A DNA stretch of 64,000 bases, taken from Adiantum capillus-veneris. Its lineage: Eukaryota > Streptophyta > Polypodiopsida > Polypodiales > Pteridaceae. The notes under the pieces were generated by a model. It was not told where the DNA came from, made no database searches, and was given only the letters and a program-made list of their open reading frames with translations. A program made the translations under genes and the position numbers. The stretch spans positions 143,478,242-143,542,241 of the forward strand of contig CM043949.1 in assembly GCA_014529385.2 (NCBI GenBank). The letters are read 5' to 3'. This document shows positions 21,120 to 34,307 of the stretch, piece after piece. Positions within the stretch are counted from its first letter, which is position 1. Each line of letters begins with the position of its first letter.

Positions 21120-22995
21120 TTCTTAGGATTGTGTTCCTACTATAGAAGGTTTATCAGGAATTTTGCAAAGATAGCATCACCTCTTCACGCTTTGCAAAAG
21201 AAAGAGGTCACTTTCAAATGGACCCAAAAAGAGATTTCAGCTTTTAGTCTCTTAAAGGAAAAGTTGACTTCAGATCCAGTAATTGTTTTACCAGATCTCA
21301 GGAAGTCATTTGTGGTCCAGTGTGACGCGTGTGGCAATAGCATCAAAGCAGTGCTAATGCAAGATGGACGGGTAGTAGCTTATGAAATCCGAATTTTGCA
21401 AGGGCCAGAGAAGACTATGCAAGTCTATGAGAAAGAGCTCTTGGCCGTGATTCATGCGCTTTGTAGCTAGAAGCATCTTAGGTGCTGATTTTGTTGTCCA
21501 AACAGACCATCAGACCTTGCGATCCTTCTTGACACAGTCAAAGTTATCCAAAAAGCATATGCGATGGGCAAACATTCTTTCTATGTTCCACTTCCAGATT
21601 ATGCATGTGGAAGGCAAGAAGAATGTTGTGGCTAATGCGTTATCAAGGAACCCACAAATTTCAGCTATGTCAATTCCTTATCATCATGAGCTAGATAACA
21701 TGTAGGAGCAGTATGCTACTAATGAAGATTTTGCAAGGATTTTGAACAGTTGCAAGAGGGGCAACATCATGAGCACTACCTCCTCAGAGATGGTTTTATG
21801 ATGATGCATGGCCGACTTTGTGTCACTAGGCCATTGCGACATAAGGTCATGGTAGAAAGTCATGACCCACCGTATGCAGGGCATCATGGTATTGATGCGA
21901 TAGTTAAAGTGGTAGAGACATTCTTCTATTGGCCTACCTGAGGAGAGATGTGGATGCCTTTGTGCGAGCATGTGTGATTTGCCAAAAGGTCAAGTTTGAC
22001 AGGCAAAAGGCACCAGGGTTGTTACAACCACTGCCAATTCCGCATAAGCCATGGGAAAGCATTGCTATGGAATTTATCTTTGATCTTCCAAGAACGCCAA
22101 CAGGGAATGATGGTTTATGATTAACTGTAGGTTCAGCAAACAAGCCCATTTTATCCTTGTTAGGAAGAAGATAAAATCTGATCAGATAGCATGTTTATTC
22201 ATGTACAATGTGTTCAAGTACCATGGTATGCCACAATCATTGTCAGTGATCGTGATCCTCGTATGACAAGTTTATTCTGGAGAGGTTTATTTGAGAACAT
22301 GGGCACTACGCTCAAGTTCTCGTCTTCGTTTCATCCACAAACCGATGGGCAGTCAGAAGAAGCTAATTATGTTGTCTTGGATCTGTTGAAATGCTATGTG
22401 TCACATAATAAGGGCAAGTGGGAACAGTGTTTGCCTATGCTTGAGTATGCGTACAACAATATGGTGCATTTGTCGACTGGCAAGGACCTTTTGAGATTGT
22501 TGAAGGCGGCAAAAAATTTCCTCCTATTTTGCATACAAAGGACAAGATCTTTGAGGTAGATCGATATGTTGAGAACATGGATGAAATGTACAAGAAAATT
22601 AAAGTTGCCTTGGAGAAGACTCAGGCAAAGCAAAAAAAGGCTATTGATCGTCACCGACGTGAATTGCTGTTGTCACCTGGTGATTGGGTTCTCTTAAGGT
22701 TTGAAAAGGCTAGGTTAAAGAAGATGAAGGGCAAGGAACGGCTCTTTCCTAAGCGCAGTATGCGTTATTATGGTCCTTTTCAAGTGCTTGATAAGATCAG
22801 CGATGTGGCTTACAGGCTGAAATTGCCTGATGCATGAAGATTCATAATGCATTTCACATGAGTCTTCTAAGACCCTTCGTGGGTGATGTGCCAGAAGATA
22901 TGCCAGATGGGGATCAGCCAGAAGTTGAAGAACTTGATGAAATTCTAGTACCTGAGCAAGTTTTGGTACATAAGGTCAGAAAAGTTAAAGGATAG
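21120..22995 (+). pseudogene. Gypsy A pol, second half: RNase H, integrase, chromodomain-like tail
   Basis: Directly after the copia target duplication, the gypsy frame resumes with CSYYRRFIRNFAKIASPL, then the RNase H ([28 protein letters not shown]) and HMRWANILSMFHFQI. Integrase follows with YAGHHGID, a C.(x2)C zinc segment (RACVICQKVKF), VSDRDPRMTSLFW and HPQTDGQSEEAN, then the GPY/F-type C-terminus (MRYYGPFQVLDKISDVAYRLKLP). Stops or shifts occur at 21,468, 21,939, 22,118 and elsewhere. The last recognisable residues, near 22,950-22,995, look like the start of a chromodomain-type tail and stop close to the LTR at 23,007. Confidence 0.8.
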
Positions 22996-23019
22996 GTTGC
23001 AAGACGTGTCACAAACCGG

Positions 23020-23186
23020 TGACGTGGCATGCCCGGTTACACCCAACTGGCTAGCAGCAGGCCAGTGAAAAGCCGAAACAGTGCTGACGTGGCAGTCCCG
23101 GATTTTCCGGCGCAAAACACGGAGACATGCTGACGTGGCACAGTGTACAGGTTCCCTGCTTTTGCACAGCAATTGTTGACGTGGCA
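23020..23186 (+). promoter_or_regulatory. Four TGACGTGGCA boxes in the LTR
   Basis: Identical 10-mers with an ACGT core, of the kind bound by plant bZIP factors (G-box/as-1 related). Starts are spaced 65, 46 and 46 bp. They lie 125-290 bp upstream of the TATA box, a reasonable enhancer position. Confidence 0.6.
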
Positions 23187-23311
23187 AAGCGTACAGAAAA
23201 GCTGGATTTACGCTGGCTGATTTTAGCAAGGCCTTTGGGACAAATTGCTTTATTTTAGAAAGCTTTTAAGCTTTTGATTTTGGGCTCTGCTTTTGGGCAT
23301 CCCTTGTAACT

Positions 23312-23319
23312 TATAAATA
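23312..23319 (+). promoter_or_regulatory. TATA box of LTR
   Basis: TATAAATA in a GC-richer context, about 265 bp before the primer site; the likely start of the element transcript is about 30 bp downstream. Confidence 0.6.
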
Positions 23320-23576
23320 AGTGGGCAGGGCCCTCACTTCTCAGAGCATCTGGACGCAGAGTCTGAGAATGAGAACCCTCCCACTCTCTTGTACTTTGAA
23401 CACAGATTAATACAAAAAGAAATACCAAAAGGGGCACCAGTCTTTGGGGCCAATATCTCTAGGCATGGAACTCCACCGGGCCGTGTCGAATCAAGTGTGA
23501 ATTGTGAACGGTTGTGAAGTGAATCTTTGCTATGTCACGGTAGAATCTTGACTTGGGGTGTCCAAGTTTGTTATAG

Positions 23577-23588
23577 TGGTATCAGAGC
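23577..23588 (+). promoter_or_regulatory. Primer-binding site of gypsy B
   Basis: TGGTATCAGAGC, initiator tRNA-Met type, at the LTR end and upstream of the B gag. Confidence 0.85.
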
Positions 23589-23870
23589 ACAGAAAGATTC
23601 TTCTTCTACAAAGGATCCGATCCTTTTTGGAGAGCGCACAGCTTTTGGGAAAGAATCTCGATTCTCCATACGCCGACCCCGGACTTATTAGCCACTCCCA
23701 CCCTCATACATCACGCATCCCGTCTTCATCGCTATGTCTTACAGAGCATAAAGCCATAGAGAATCCCAAATTACACATGGGTTCTTGTGGAGAATCTGAC
23801 AGAGACGACACCTCTCAGTGGGAAGGCAAAAAAAAGTTGAAGATTTGGTGAGGGGAAACTAAAGAAAAGA

Positions 23871-26200
23871 ATGAAGATTTGGGCCAAAAAAAAAAATCAG
23901 ACAAGTTTTCCAGAACGGAGTACAATGTCAACTACAAATTGGCATATGAACAAATTGATTAAGTACTCCAGGGACCCGAGATTGGCGAAACACCTAAGAA
24001 TTACCAGATTGATAAGACTTACTCGAGATGGCGTGTGGCCATTGCTTCTCCTCTCAAGTAGGGAGGAAAGCCAAAAAGACAGACGAGTGCAGAAAAGTAG
24101 AACCTGTACTCGCAGAAAGACATGGACAAGCACTCTTGAAAAGAAGCACTTCTACAGAGCCAACCAGTATGACTTCCTCAAAGATAAAAGCAAGAAAGTT
24201 AGAGAATTTAAAGAAGGTGGACAATCAATTAAGTTTGACACTTTTTCTGGATTCCGAGATGCTTCGAGGGCTTTGGCCTTCCTACAGCAGTTTGATATAG
24301 TTTTTTCTGGAGGGCATTACTCAAAGCACTCCAAGATTCGGAGGGCTATCTCTTTCTTCAAGGGAAATGCTCGAACATGGTGGTCCACCCTTCTACTGAA
24401 CAAGGAAGCGCCAGTTAAATGACTGAAATTCAAAAGGATCTTTAGTTCTTCTTGGCTGACTTGAGAGTACGAATGAGATATACGAACCGCTTGGAATCAT
24501 TTTCGGATGACCAAGGGAGATTCTTTGGACGCTTATTGCGAGAGATTTTGGAACTCTTTTCTACCAACCTCTTCATTTACGAAGGTCTTGTTTAAGGAGC
24601 AGACTGAGCGGTTTTGCTGCAGACATCTTACCCAGATCCGAGACTATTGCTTGGAACAGAAGTCTGATTCTACTCAAAAATGGATGGGTCATGCGAAACG
24701 GGGTTTTGCCATCCATTCGGGCAATCTGACTTACCCCACAGATGAGATCATGACTCAGAGAACCGAACAGACTTCTAATAATGAAAGTAGAAAGAGAAAG
24801 AGTTCCCAAGACAAAGAAAAGAAAGATACATGTCCCCGACAGACTCTTAGAGAAAAGGCTATCTATCTCAAAGAGAGGAAGTGTTTTGGCTGCGGGAAAT
24901 TTGGACACATCTCCGCAAAGTGCCCCAAAAAGGCACAGTAGGAACGGACTGAAGACAAGCCAGAGAGTTCTAGAGCAGCAAAGGAACGCGCAGAAAAGGC
25001 AGATGAAAACAGATTTGGTACCAAATTGCGTGGGGCCCGAATAGAATCAGATGAACGAAAGTACATAACTTTGTTGCACTTAGGGCAAAGTGAAAGATCA
25101 GGAAGCCCTCATTTTCTTTGATGGAGGAGCCAAGGCCAACTTCTTTTGGCGGCTCGATTTGAAATTACGCCCGACAGGCGGAGGCAATTCTAGCGGCACC
25201 CGAACGGGATGTTGCCATTACACGATCATTGGCAAACTTCGTTTGCAATGTCAGGGGTGTTTAGGGCACGAGGACTTCTACGTAATTCCCTTAGGAGGTT
25301 GTGACATCCTCCTCAAAATCCCTTGGTACCACAAGAACAACGCCCAGGTTGACTATCGGGCTGAGAAAGCGACTTTGACAAATGAAGGACACAGAGATTG
25401 TACTTGATGAAATTCCGTTTCTTTACTCGACTTTCTGGAGAGAACTGAATGATGATTGAAGGTCGAATATGTTTTGACCTTGATAAAGAACGCCAAGATT
25501 TTCTCCACACTCATGCCGATTGCTTTTCTGAGGGCCTGCCAAGCAAGTTGCCACCAGCTCGTCATGAGGATCATACCATTGATCTGATACCTGGAAGCAC
25601 ACCACCGAACCGGCCACCTTACAGTGTGAGCGAGCCCAAAATGAAGAGATTATGAACCAAGTGAAAGACCTCTTGGAAAAGAGTCTTATCCAACCGCTCC
25701 GGTGTTGTTGGTTTTGAAGAAAGACTGATCTTGGAGAATGTGCATTGATTACAGAGCTCTTCATAAAAATCACCATCAAGAACAGATTTTCGATTCCGAG
25801 GATCAATGATATTCTTGACCAGCTACTACAGGGATCCTCTTGTTTCAGCAGGATCGATTTGAAGAGAGGATATCATCATATCTGAATCACGCCGGGAGAT
25901 ATCTACAAGACGCTTTTTGACGACCTTCAGTTTATTGAATTTTGGTGATGCCTTTTGGCCTTACCAATGCTCCAGCGACCTTTAACCGAATGATAGACAG
26001 GATTTTCAGAGAGTACAGATCTTTTGTTGGCACTTTCTTTGACATTATTGTCTTCTCCAAGGATGAGGCAGAGAGAACATAGAGAACACCTGCTCACTAC
26101 AGGTCTTTCAGGCATTGCGAAAATCACAAGTTGGTGATTAATGCAAAGAAGAATGAATTTTTTCCTACCGAAGATCACTTTTTTGGGACACATCGTCTCT
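23871..26200 (+). pseudogene. Gypsy B gag-protease-RT, heavily decayed
   Basis: The gag has FSGFRDASRALAFLQQFDI and FKGNARTWWSTLLL (24,240-24,410), clearly related to the A gag, then a knuckle CFGCGKFGHISAKC near 24,890. The protease at about 25,090-25,400 has ALIFFDGGAKANF. The RT lead-in (LPPARHEDHTIDLIPGS) is open at 25,449-25,655. After that only short in-frame islands remain (CIDYRAL, SRIDLKRGY-like, [12 protein letters not shown]-like) up to about 26,200. Many stops and frameshifts are present, and this copy looks older than A. RNase H and integrase are not seen, because the sequence runs into an assembly gap. Confidence 0.75.
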
Positions 26201-26300
26201 CAGTAGCCGGAGTGCAAATGGCCCGACGAGATTGAGACTATACGTGATTGGCTCTTATTTTGACACAGAAAGGAGTCCCTTTCCGTGGGGACCCACAGAG

Positions 26301-26500
26301 NNNNNNNNNNNNNNNNNNNNNNNNNNNNNNNNNNNNNNNNNNNNNNNNNNNNNNNNNNNNNNNNNNNNNNNNNNNNNNNNNNNNNNNNNNNNNNNNNNNN
26401 NNNNNNNNNNNNNNNNNNNNNNNNNNNNNNNNNNNNNNNNNNNNNNNNNNNNNNNNNNNNNNNNNNNNNNNNNNNNNNNNNNNNNNNNNNNNNNNNNNNN
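26301..26500. other. Assembly gap (200 N)
   Basis: A run of exactly 200 undetermined bases, a scaffold gap of nominal size. ORFs spanning it are artefacts. Confidence 0.99.
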
Positions 26501-27511
26501 GGATAAATCCATGGAGCAATCAAACAACAATCCATATGGGAATGGGAAAGGAAAGCAACAAACAACCCGATATTGTCGCAACCTTTCTAAACAACCCTCA
26601 AATGGATCCCTAAAGTACAAAACAAATATCTCTTGGACACACAACGGCTAATCACAAAAATAACCATTAAAGAAAGGGAATTTGTGCTTCAAAAACTTTT
26701 GTTTGGCAAAAGCGCACAAAATGAGACCTCGCCACCAACCAAAGTCACTGAACATTTGGTTTAATACCCACTCTTGCATAACACTATGTTACCCAATGTA
26801 TCTCTTCTTTGAGCATAATAGTGCCACCTTACATGGCCTTGCATCGACACCTTGTTTTCGACCATGCACATTGGACAGACCTGTGTTCGGAGCGACTCAT
26901 AATGGGAAGGGGGAGGTAACAACAGTGGCTATAGTAGCCGATGCAACAATTGCAAGATGATAGGCTGCAAGATGTTGAGAGATTATGTGTACAATGTATA
27001 AAGTGTGTTTGATGCTTAAATTTTTTGTTTTTTGACAACTTTAGCAGATTTTTACTCTTATCTCGCAAAGTATTGAGCCATAGCAACATATTTCTACAGG
27101 CTAGATACCTAGAGTGAGAGTATGTACATACGAGTGTGATGAATAATTTTGGAAAAAAACTGGCCAAATAAAAATAAGTTTTAGTCATTTTCTTTGCTTT
27201 TTAACCTAATAATGATTTAAAAATTGGAATCTAATTCTGAAAGTAAACGTTGAGCATGCAAAGCAAGAGCTTGAGCATGGCAAATATGAAATGATTCGGC
27301 AAAAGTCCAAATTTGGGCTAACTTCAAATAGAACAAAATTGCAAAATTAGGAGCAAATGATGACGAGAAGTCCAAACAACAAACTGTATGACCTGCAGGT
27401 GGTATGACATGGAAAATATGACCAACTAAGGTAAATATGCAAATTTCACTTGGGGTAAGTTGAACACATGTAGGCAAATGGGCAATTTAGACCTCATTAC
27501 AATCTGACACC

Positions 27512-27564
<53 letters not shown>

Positions 27565-28340
27565 CTCCTGGCCACAGTTTTGACTGCCTACAGCCACCCC
27601 GGACCTTGAGAGCGCACCAGATTTCACATTTATGCTCCCTGTCAGTGCATAAACAGTTATGTATGGTCAAAAGTGCACACAAAAAATCAGCAAAGCAGAA
27701 TCAATCAAATCAAAATAGGGATTTGGGCAAACTGATAGAGAAATTTTGGAAGGGTAAATCAAGTTCAAATTCCAAGAAAAGTGCATGGGAGTGCTCCCCT
27801 CACCTGGAAGAACCCAAGCATCTAATTACAATCCACAGATGGGGTGAAACATGGATGCGATCCATGACCCCCATCTCAATTTGCAAGAAAAAGTTGGGCA
27901 AAACAATGCTGGTGAAATCGTTGTCTCATTGTTGTAATTACAGTCCAAAAATGCTGCAAAACATGGATCGTGATCCATGTCCCCCAACTTGGTCTAATAG
28001 GGGAATTTAGCACATACAATTTGATAGTGCCTTGGGGAATGTGCCCTACAAATTTGACATTAAATGGACATGGAAATCATAAAAAATCAAGAGAAATTGG
28101 GTTTTCAGTCTGCAAATGGTCATTTTCACCCATGGTGGGAAAAATTTGACATAAATTCATTACAAAGTGCACCAATAGCTTGGGAAAGATGCTTGGAAGC
28201 TAACTTATAAGTCTTCTGCAAAATAGTGCTAGATAATGGATCACAATCCATGACCCTTGAAGCAGATTGATCAGGAAATGAGTGCAGATTTCTTGCACTG
28301 ATCTTAAGTGGGAAAATGTGTCAAATTCTTACTGTTTTCT
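26501..28340. other. Unassigned DNA with one (AC)n tract
   Basis: No gypsy sequence resumes right of the gap. Contains an AC dinucleotide tract at 27,514-27,563. Similar phrases about ATGGATC(G/A)(T/C)GATCCATG occur at 27,850, 27,965 and 28,235, small self-complementary words of unknown meaning. No credible gene. Confidence 0.5.
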
Positions 28341-28344
28341 CATC

Positions 28345-28640
28345 CAAACAACACATTGATTATGCTTGTTAGCATAGCTAGTATGCTAGTTAGCATCCTA
28401 GGTATTCTGATCAAAACATTGTCCATGCTAGGTAGTATACATGCTATGCTGGTTAGTATACCTAAGGAGCTAGTTAGCATACCTTGTATGCTAGTTAGCA
28501 CACCATGTATGCTAGTTAGCGCACATGATATGCTATTTACATATGCTTGTTGGAACATTGAATATGCTAGTTAGCATATGCTTGTTGGAACATTGAATAT
28601 GCTAGTTAGCATACCTATTATGCTAATGAAAACACTATAT
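28345..28640 (-). repeat. Array of short palindromes, array 1
   Basis: About ten units around TATGCTAGTTAGCATA, a 16 bp inverted repeat with a 2 bp centre (TATGCTA-GT-TAGCATA), separated by variable 10-25 bp spacers. Two adjacent units share the spacer CTTGTTGGAACATTGAA. This is the reverse complement of the unit in array 2. The Met-Leu-Val-Ser-Ile repeats in ORFs here are a by-product. Confidence 0.8.
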
Positions 28641-28868
28641 ATGGTAGTCAACACACCCTGTGACAAGCATGTTAGGATGTTGAATGTCCTATTTAGCACT
28701 CCGAATTGTTTTCATGAACATGCCGGATGTCCTAGGTAACAATCTGTATATTCCTATTTGGATTCATTTACTCTAGTAAACATACTGATCAAATCTGGAT
28801 ATTGCAGGTTGAGCTCTTTCACAAACTCAAAGAAAAACATCCAAATTGTATGATTGGCATGAGAATGT

Positions 28869-29530
28869 TTGATGTTGAAGCCATTCTTTTGCAAGCATCT
28901 AAAGGATAAATACACATGCTATTGTGAATACCATGTGCAAATTTCCTTTCGAAAGGACTCATTGAACCACATGCTCTTTCATGACTTTGGTCTAAATGAT
29001 GCGGGTTACAATTGTCCATGCAGTATCCATGACACAGTCGAGAACATTAGCAAGGGTTGCTTTGCTTCACATCACACATTCAAAGGTGTCACACAAATGT
29101 TGGGGTTGGTTCTCTGTCCAAAGCAACATATGGAGTTTTCCATAGAAGCGAATGCATGATGGGAGACTATAAGATATGTGGAGTCATTGAACCACATGCT
29201 CTCTCATGCCTTTGGTCTAAATGATGTGGGTTAGGATTGTCCATGTAGTATCCATGCCACATGCGAGAACATTAGCAAGGGTTGCTTGGCTTCACATCAC
29301 ACGTTCAAAGGTGTCACACAAATGTTGGGGTTGGTTCTCTGTCCAAAGCAGTAGATGGAGTTTTCTATAGAAGAGAATGCCTGATGGGAGACTATATTAA
29401 GATATGTGGAGTCAAAAGGTTAGAATTATGTTGCTTGGAGATAGCAAAGCCAAGTAAGAGCATTACTATGAAAGTATTTGCATATGTAGAATCAAAAGAC
29501 AAGCATGGAAATAGTAAAAAAAGAAAGTAA
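28869..29530 (+). pseudogene. Cys/His-rich coding remnant with internal tandem duplication
   Basis: An open stretch (28,869-29,159) has a Cys/His-rich pattern (FFCKHLKDKYTCYCEYHVQ, then NCPCSIHD...KGCFASHHTFKGVTQ), followed by a Lys-rich end read at 29,390-29,530 (KICGVKRLELC ... DKHGNSKKRK). The middle, 28,959-29,183, is duplicated at 29,184-29,412 with about 90% identity, which breaks the frame. Cys spacing suggests zinc binding. I do not recognise the family with confidence; it could be a transposon-encoded or lineage-specific protein. No start is assigned. Confidence 0.4.
28959..29412 (+). repeat. 225 bp direct tandem duplication
   Basis: Both copies start TCATTGAACCACATGCTC and end GATATGTGGAG before the junction. 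The junction words GGACTCA and GGAGTCA are almost alike, which fits duplication at microhomology. Confidence 0.85.
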
Positions 29531-29878
29531 TCAAATTTGCTACGGTAGCAGTCTAGGTGCTTCTCAATCTCATCTTTTTTCCTTCTCAGTTGTCTTGGCT
29601 TGGTGGTACGCTTTTTTAATACCTTTTTCAATGCAATGGCAACATTCATATCATGCAGCAAGAAATTAATTGTAATTTTCCTTTCCTCGCGACACAGTAA
29701 AGGTATCAAGTGTCCTTTATGAAGACATCATAAAGGACAAGAAAAAATTAGTGAACTAGTGCACATAGACATAATTATGCCAACAAGATTTTCTCCATTA
29801 TAAATATTCAAAGAGATACATGCCATAAGATGTGCATCTTGCTAGCACTACAAAATTTGGGCACAATAGAGAACAGGT
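29531..29878. other. No feature recognised
   Basis: AT-rich, without repeats or open frames that look coding on either strand. Confidence 0.4.
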
Positions 29879-30290
29879 TCAACTTAGTTTCTTGCAAGCG
29901 CGTGAGCAAGTGGCTTTCTTCTCACCTTTGGTAAGGTCGGTTATGTCATCCTCTGTATCTTTTGGGGCAACACAAACATCCTCTCTAGGCTCTTCTGGAT
30001 TTTGGTCCAAGCCACATTTCCTCTTTAGCTTCACTTTGTTTACAAAATCCTGGAGAGGGTTGTCATCACCGGCGTCTTGCACATTCTACACACTCTTGAT
30101 TGTTTTCTCTGAAGCACTTATTCCATCAGCTACAACAAGCTTGGGTTTGGCATGAATAATCATGATGAAGTCATCATCGTCATCCGTTTCTTTACTATCT
30201 ACAACACCCTCAAGCTATTTTGTTGCAGTGTCACATTTACCCCTTCATGCATTGTATCCAACTCATTCAAGTCATCATTACATGGTTTCT
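29879..30290 (-). pseudogene. Fragment of a charged, unrecognised protein gene
   Basis: On the minus strand an acidic-to-basic peptide is encoded (FVNKVKLKRKCGLDQNPEEPRED and DTEDDITDLTKGEKK), ending at TGA/TAG near 29,880. Upstream, in the same sense but with a stop and a frameshift, an Asp-rich stretch (KETDDDDDF) and NDDLNELDTMHEGVN can be read. The composition suggests a disordered nuclear-type region. No domain was recognised. Confidence 0.3.
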
Positions 30291-30574
30291 GTTCTTCAAT
30301 CCTTTGCTTGACATGCTTCTGTCATGTGCGCTTCCCACATCATTGATTCTTGTGTATTCCTTTCAGACATTAATTATCATATCCAAATTGCTAGTAAAAA
30401 TGGAGTCTTACCATACACCGAGTGACATTTTTTGAGTGAATCAAAATCCAAGCGAATATTTATACCGCATATGCCCATGTTGTCCTATTTGGTGCGGTTT
30501 GGGTCCATCCTCAATATCAAGGATGAAGCAAAGGAAGGCATGCCACCTAGGGACCATGTCTATAGTTTTCTTCT

Positions 30575-30576
<2 letters not shown>

Positions 30577-30634
<58 letters not shown>
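30577..30634. repeat. (CT)n microsatellite
   Basis: About 28 CT units. Confidence 0.95.
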
Positions 30635-30865
30635 GCATATGCAGAACCACCTTCAAAGCTTAATAGATAGTAATCGATGTGTGTTGATTCTTATCTTCAC
30701 GTCCTTATTCAAGAGACTTGACTTATGTGGCTTTGACTTCAAGAGTTGTAGGGCATAGACTTGCCGCACGCTCTCTATCTCTCCTCTCGCATCGCCTTGC
30801 TCTTCCTCTCTTTCTACAAATGCACTCTCTTCTCTCTTTGACCATAGCGCACAAGATTGTGTCTC

Positions 30866-33063
<2,198 letters not shown>

Positions 33064-33435
33064 CTCTCACATACTGTACATCTTCTCGTGAATGTAGGCT
33101 TAGATGGAAGCTACTAGAGGAGTAGGGCAAGCCCCAAGGTGCAATGCTGCACAAGCTAGGCAAAGTGTGCGTTTGGGTGAGGATTATTAGTTAGGCAAGA
33201 AAATAAGGGAGAGAGAATATTTATTTATGCAACTCTTATAATTGAGAGAGATAGGTAATGAGGGCCTTGAGAAGAGGGAGAATGAGGGCTTGAGAAGTGC
33301 CATGTGTCAAAAGCCTAATTATTGAGTGATATTGAATTTTAGAATTCACAAAAATGTAACATTCCTTGAGATAATGTCTATTCATTTTTTAGACTCTTAA
33401 AATTGTCAACAGTGTAATTATTGAGCCCTTTTTTC

Positions 33436-33439
<4 letters not shown>
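33064..33439. other. No feature recognised
   Basis: AG-rich DNA with (GAGA) patches and no coding sense. Confidence 0.4.

Positions 33440-33511
<72 letters not shown>
33440..33511. repeat. (TG)n(GA)n compound microsatellite
   Basis: About 20 TG then about 16 GA units. It lies at the 3' end of the SINE candidate, read on the minus strand. Confidence 0.95.
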
Positions 33512-33514
<3 letters not shown>

Positions 33515-33800
33515 ATAGTACCTCTCAATGAGAAGAGTGATTTTTCTTAGGTGCATGACACATTAGGGCATTGAATCAAAGGCCATGTGGAGGTGAAAGC
33601 CAACCATTTGTAAATGAAAAGGAAAAAGTTGGCCTCCACCCCTTGTCAAAGGGATAGCCTCGTACCCTTGGCCAATTTCTCCAAGCAAAGGCCAACTACA
33701 AAAAGTGCACACGCGAGTTCATTTCAAAGGCGTCAACCCCTGACAGATATCATCCAGGTCAAAGGTTTAACCACCTGAGCTACTCTCATTCGTTGAGAAA
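33512..33800 (-). mobile_element. tRNA-derived SINE candidate
   Basis: On the minus strand an RNA polymerase III A-box-like TAGCTCAGGTGG (33,782-33,771) is followed after 32 bp by a B-box-like GGTTGACGCC (33,738-33,729; consensus GGTTCGANTCC with a missing C). The leading sequence GAGAGTAGCTCAGGTGGTTAAA closely resembles the heads of plant tRNA-derived SINEs. About 200 bp of non-tRNA body follow, ending in a (TC)n/(CA)n tract. No target duplication was found, so the ends are approximate. Confidence 0.5.
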
Positions 33801-34307
33801 AATGTGCACCTCTTTTTCAAGTCTAGTGTGACAGCAGTGTTAACGGCCATCTACAAAAGGAGGGTGGGACAGGTGCCCTAGTGTGACAAGAGACCTATAA
33901 GCCATTCTAAAATACAAAAGTGAATGGATCTTTTTTTATTGAAACTCTCCATTGTATCTCAATCGACTGATATTGAAAAGTCTCGGGTCAATTTTGAGCT
34001 CGCTTCTAGGAAAACTCAAAAATTTGCACAAGCTTTGAGAAAAGCTTCAAATTTTGATCTAAAAATGAGAAGAGATCCAAGTTTGCCCTTATTTTCACCG
34101 TTAAGAAAAGTGTATTTTTTTAACCTCTCTCTCTCTCTCTCTCTCTCAGGCACACACACAATTTTTGTAGTTTTTTTTTTAAAGTTCAAAAGGTGTGCGA
34201 CAGTGCCCACCCTTTGAGGGAGATTTTATTTTTTAGAATAATTTTAAAAAGCAAAGTGTATAAAAGCCTCCTTAAAATATCACAAGAACAAGAGAGAGTT
34301 TAAAAAT
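33801..34307. other. Low-information DNA with a short (CT)n tract
   Basis: CT tract at 34,126-34,147; no credible gene. Confidence 0.5.

Larger units (their letters stand above)
12500..22995 (+). mobile_element. Ty3/gypsy element A (split by a copia insertion)
   Basis: Plus-strand element with gag (12.5-14.3 kb), protease, RT (to 15,621), RNase H and integrase (21,120-22,9xx). It is interrupted by the Ty1/copia insertion at 15,627-21,114. No 5' LTR or primer site is recognisable before gag. At the 3' side the coding sense ends within a chromodomain-like tail just before an LTR that starts at 23,007. All genes carry stops and frameshifts. Confidence 0.8.
23007..23574 (+). repeat. LTR between gypsy elements A and B
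   Basis: Begins TGTCACAAACC and is followed three bases later by the primer site at 23,577, so it serves element B as 5' LTR. It holds four exact copies of TGACGTGGCA (23,020; 23,085; 23,131; 23,177), a TATAAATA box at 23,312-23,319 and an AATACAAAAAG stretch near 23,410. The right edge is uncertain: the last bases read GTTATA where a CA end is expected. It may also serve as 3' LTR of A. A short diverged relative lies at about 47,204-47,245. Confidence 0.7.

Noticed and set aside
26232-26651. ORFs crossing 26,301-26,500
   Set aside because: They translate the N gap.
28308-28574. ORF with Met-Leu-Val-Ser-Ile repeats (similar one at 43,268-43,576)
   Set aside because: It is created by the palindrome arrays; both strands are equally open, so coding selection is not indicated.
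30577-30663. Long Ser-Leu, Arg-Glu, Thr-His and Cys-Val repeat ORFs over dinucleotide tracts (here and at 4.6, 11.4, 31, 35, 36, 44, 47.8, 60.6 and 62.6 kb)
   Set aside because: They are translations of (CT)n, (GA)n, (AC)n and (TG)n microsatellites, open in several frames with no conserved flanks.
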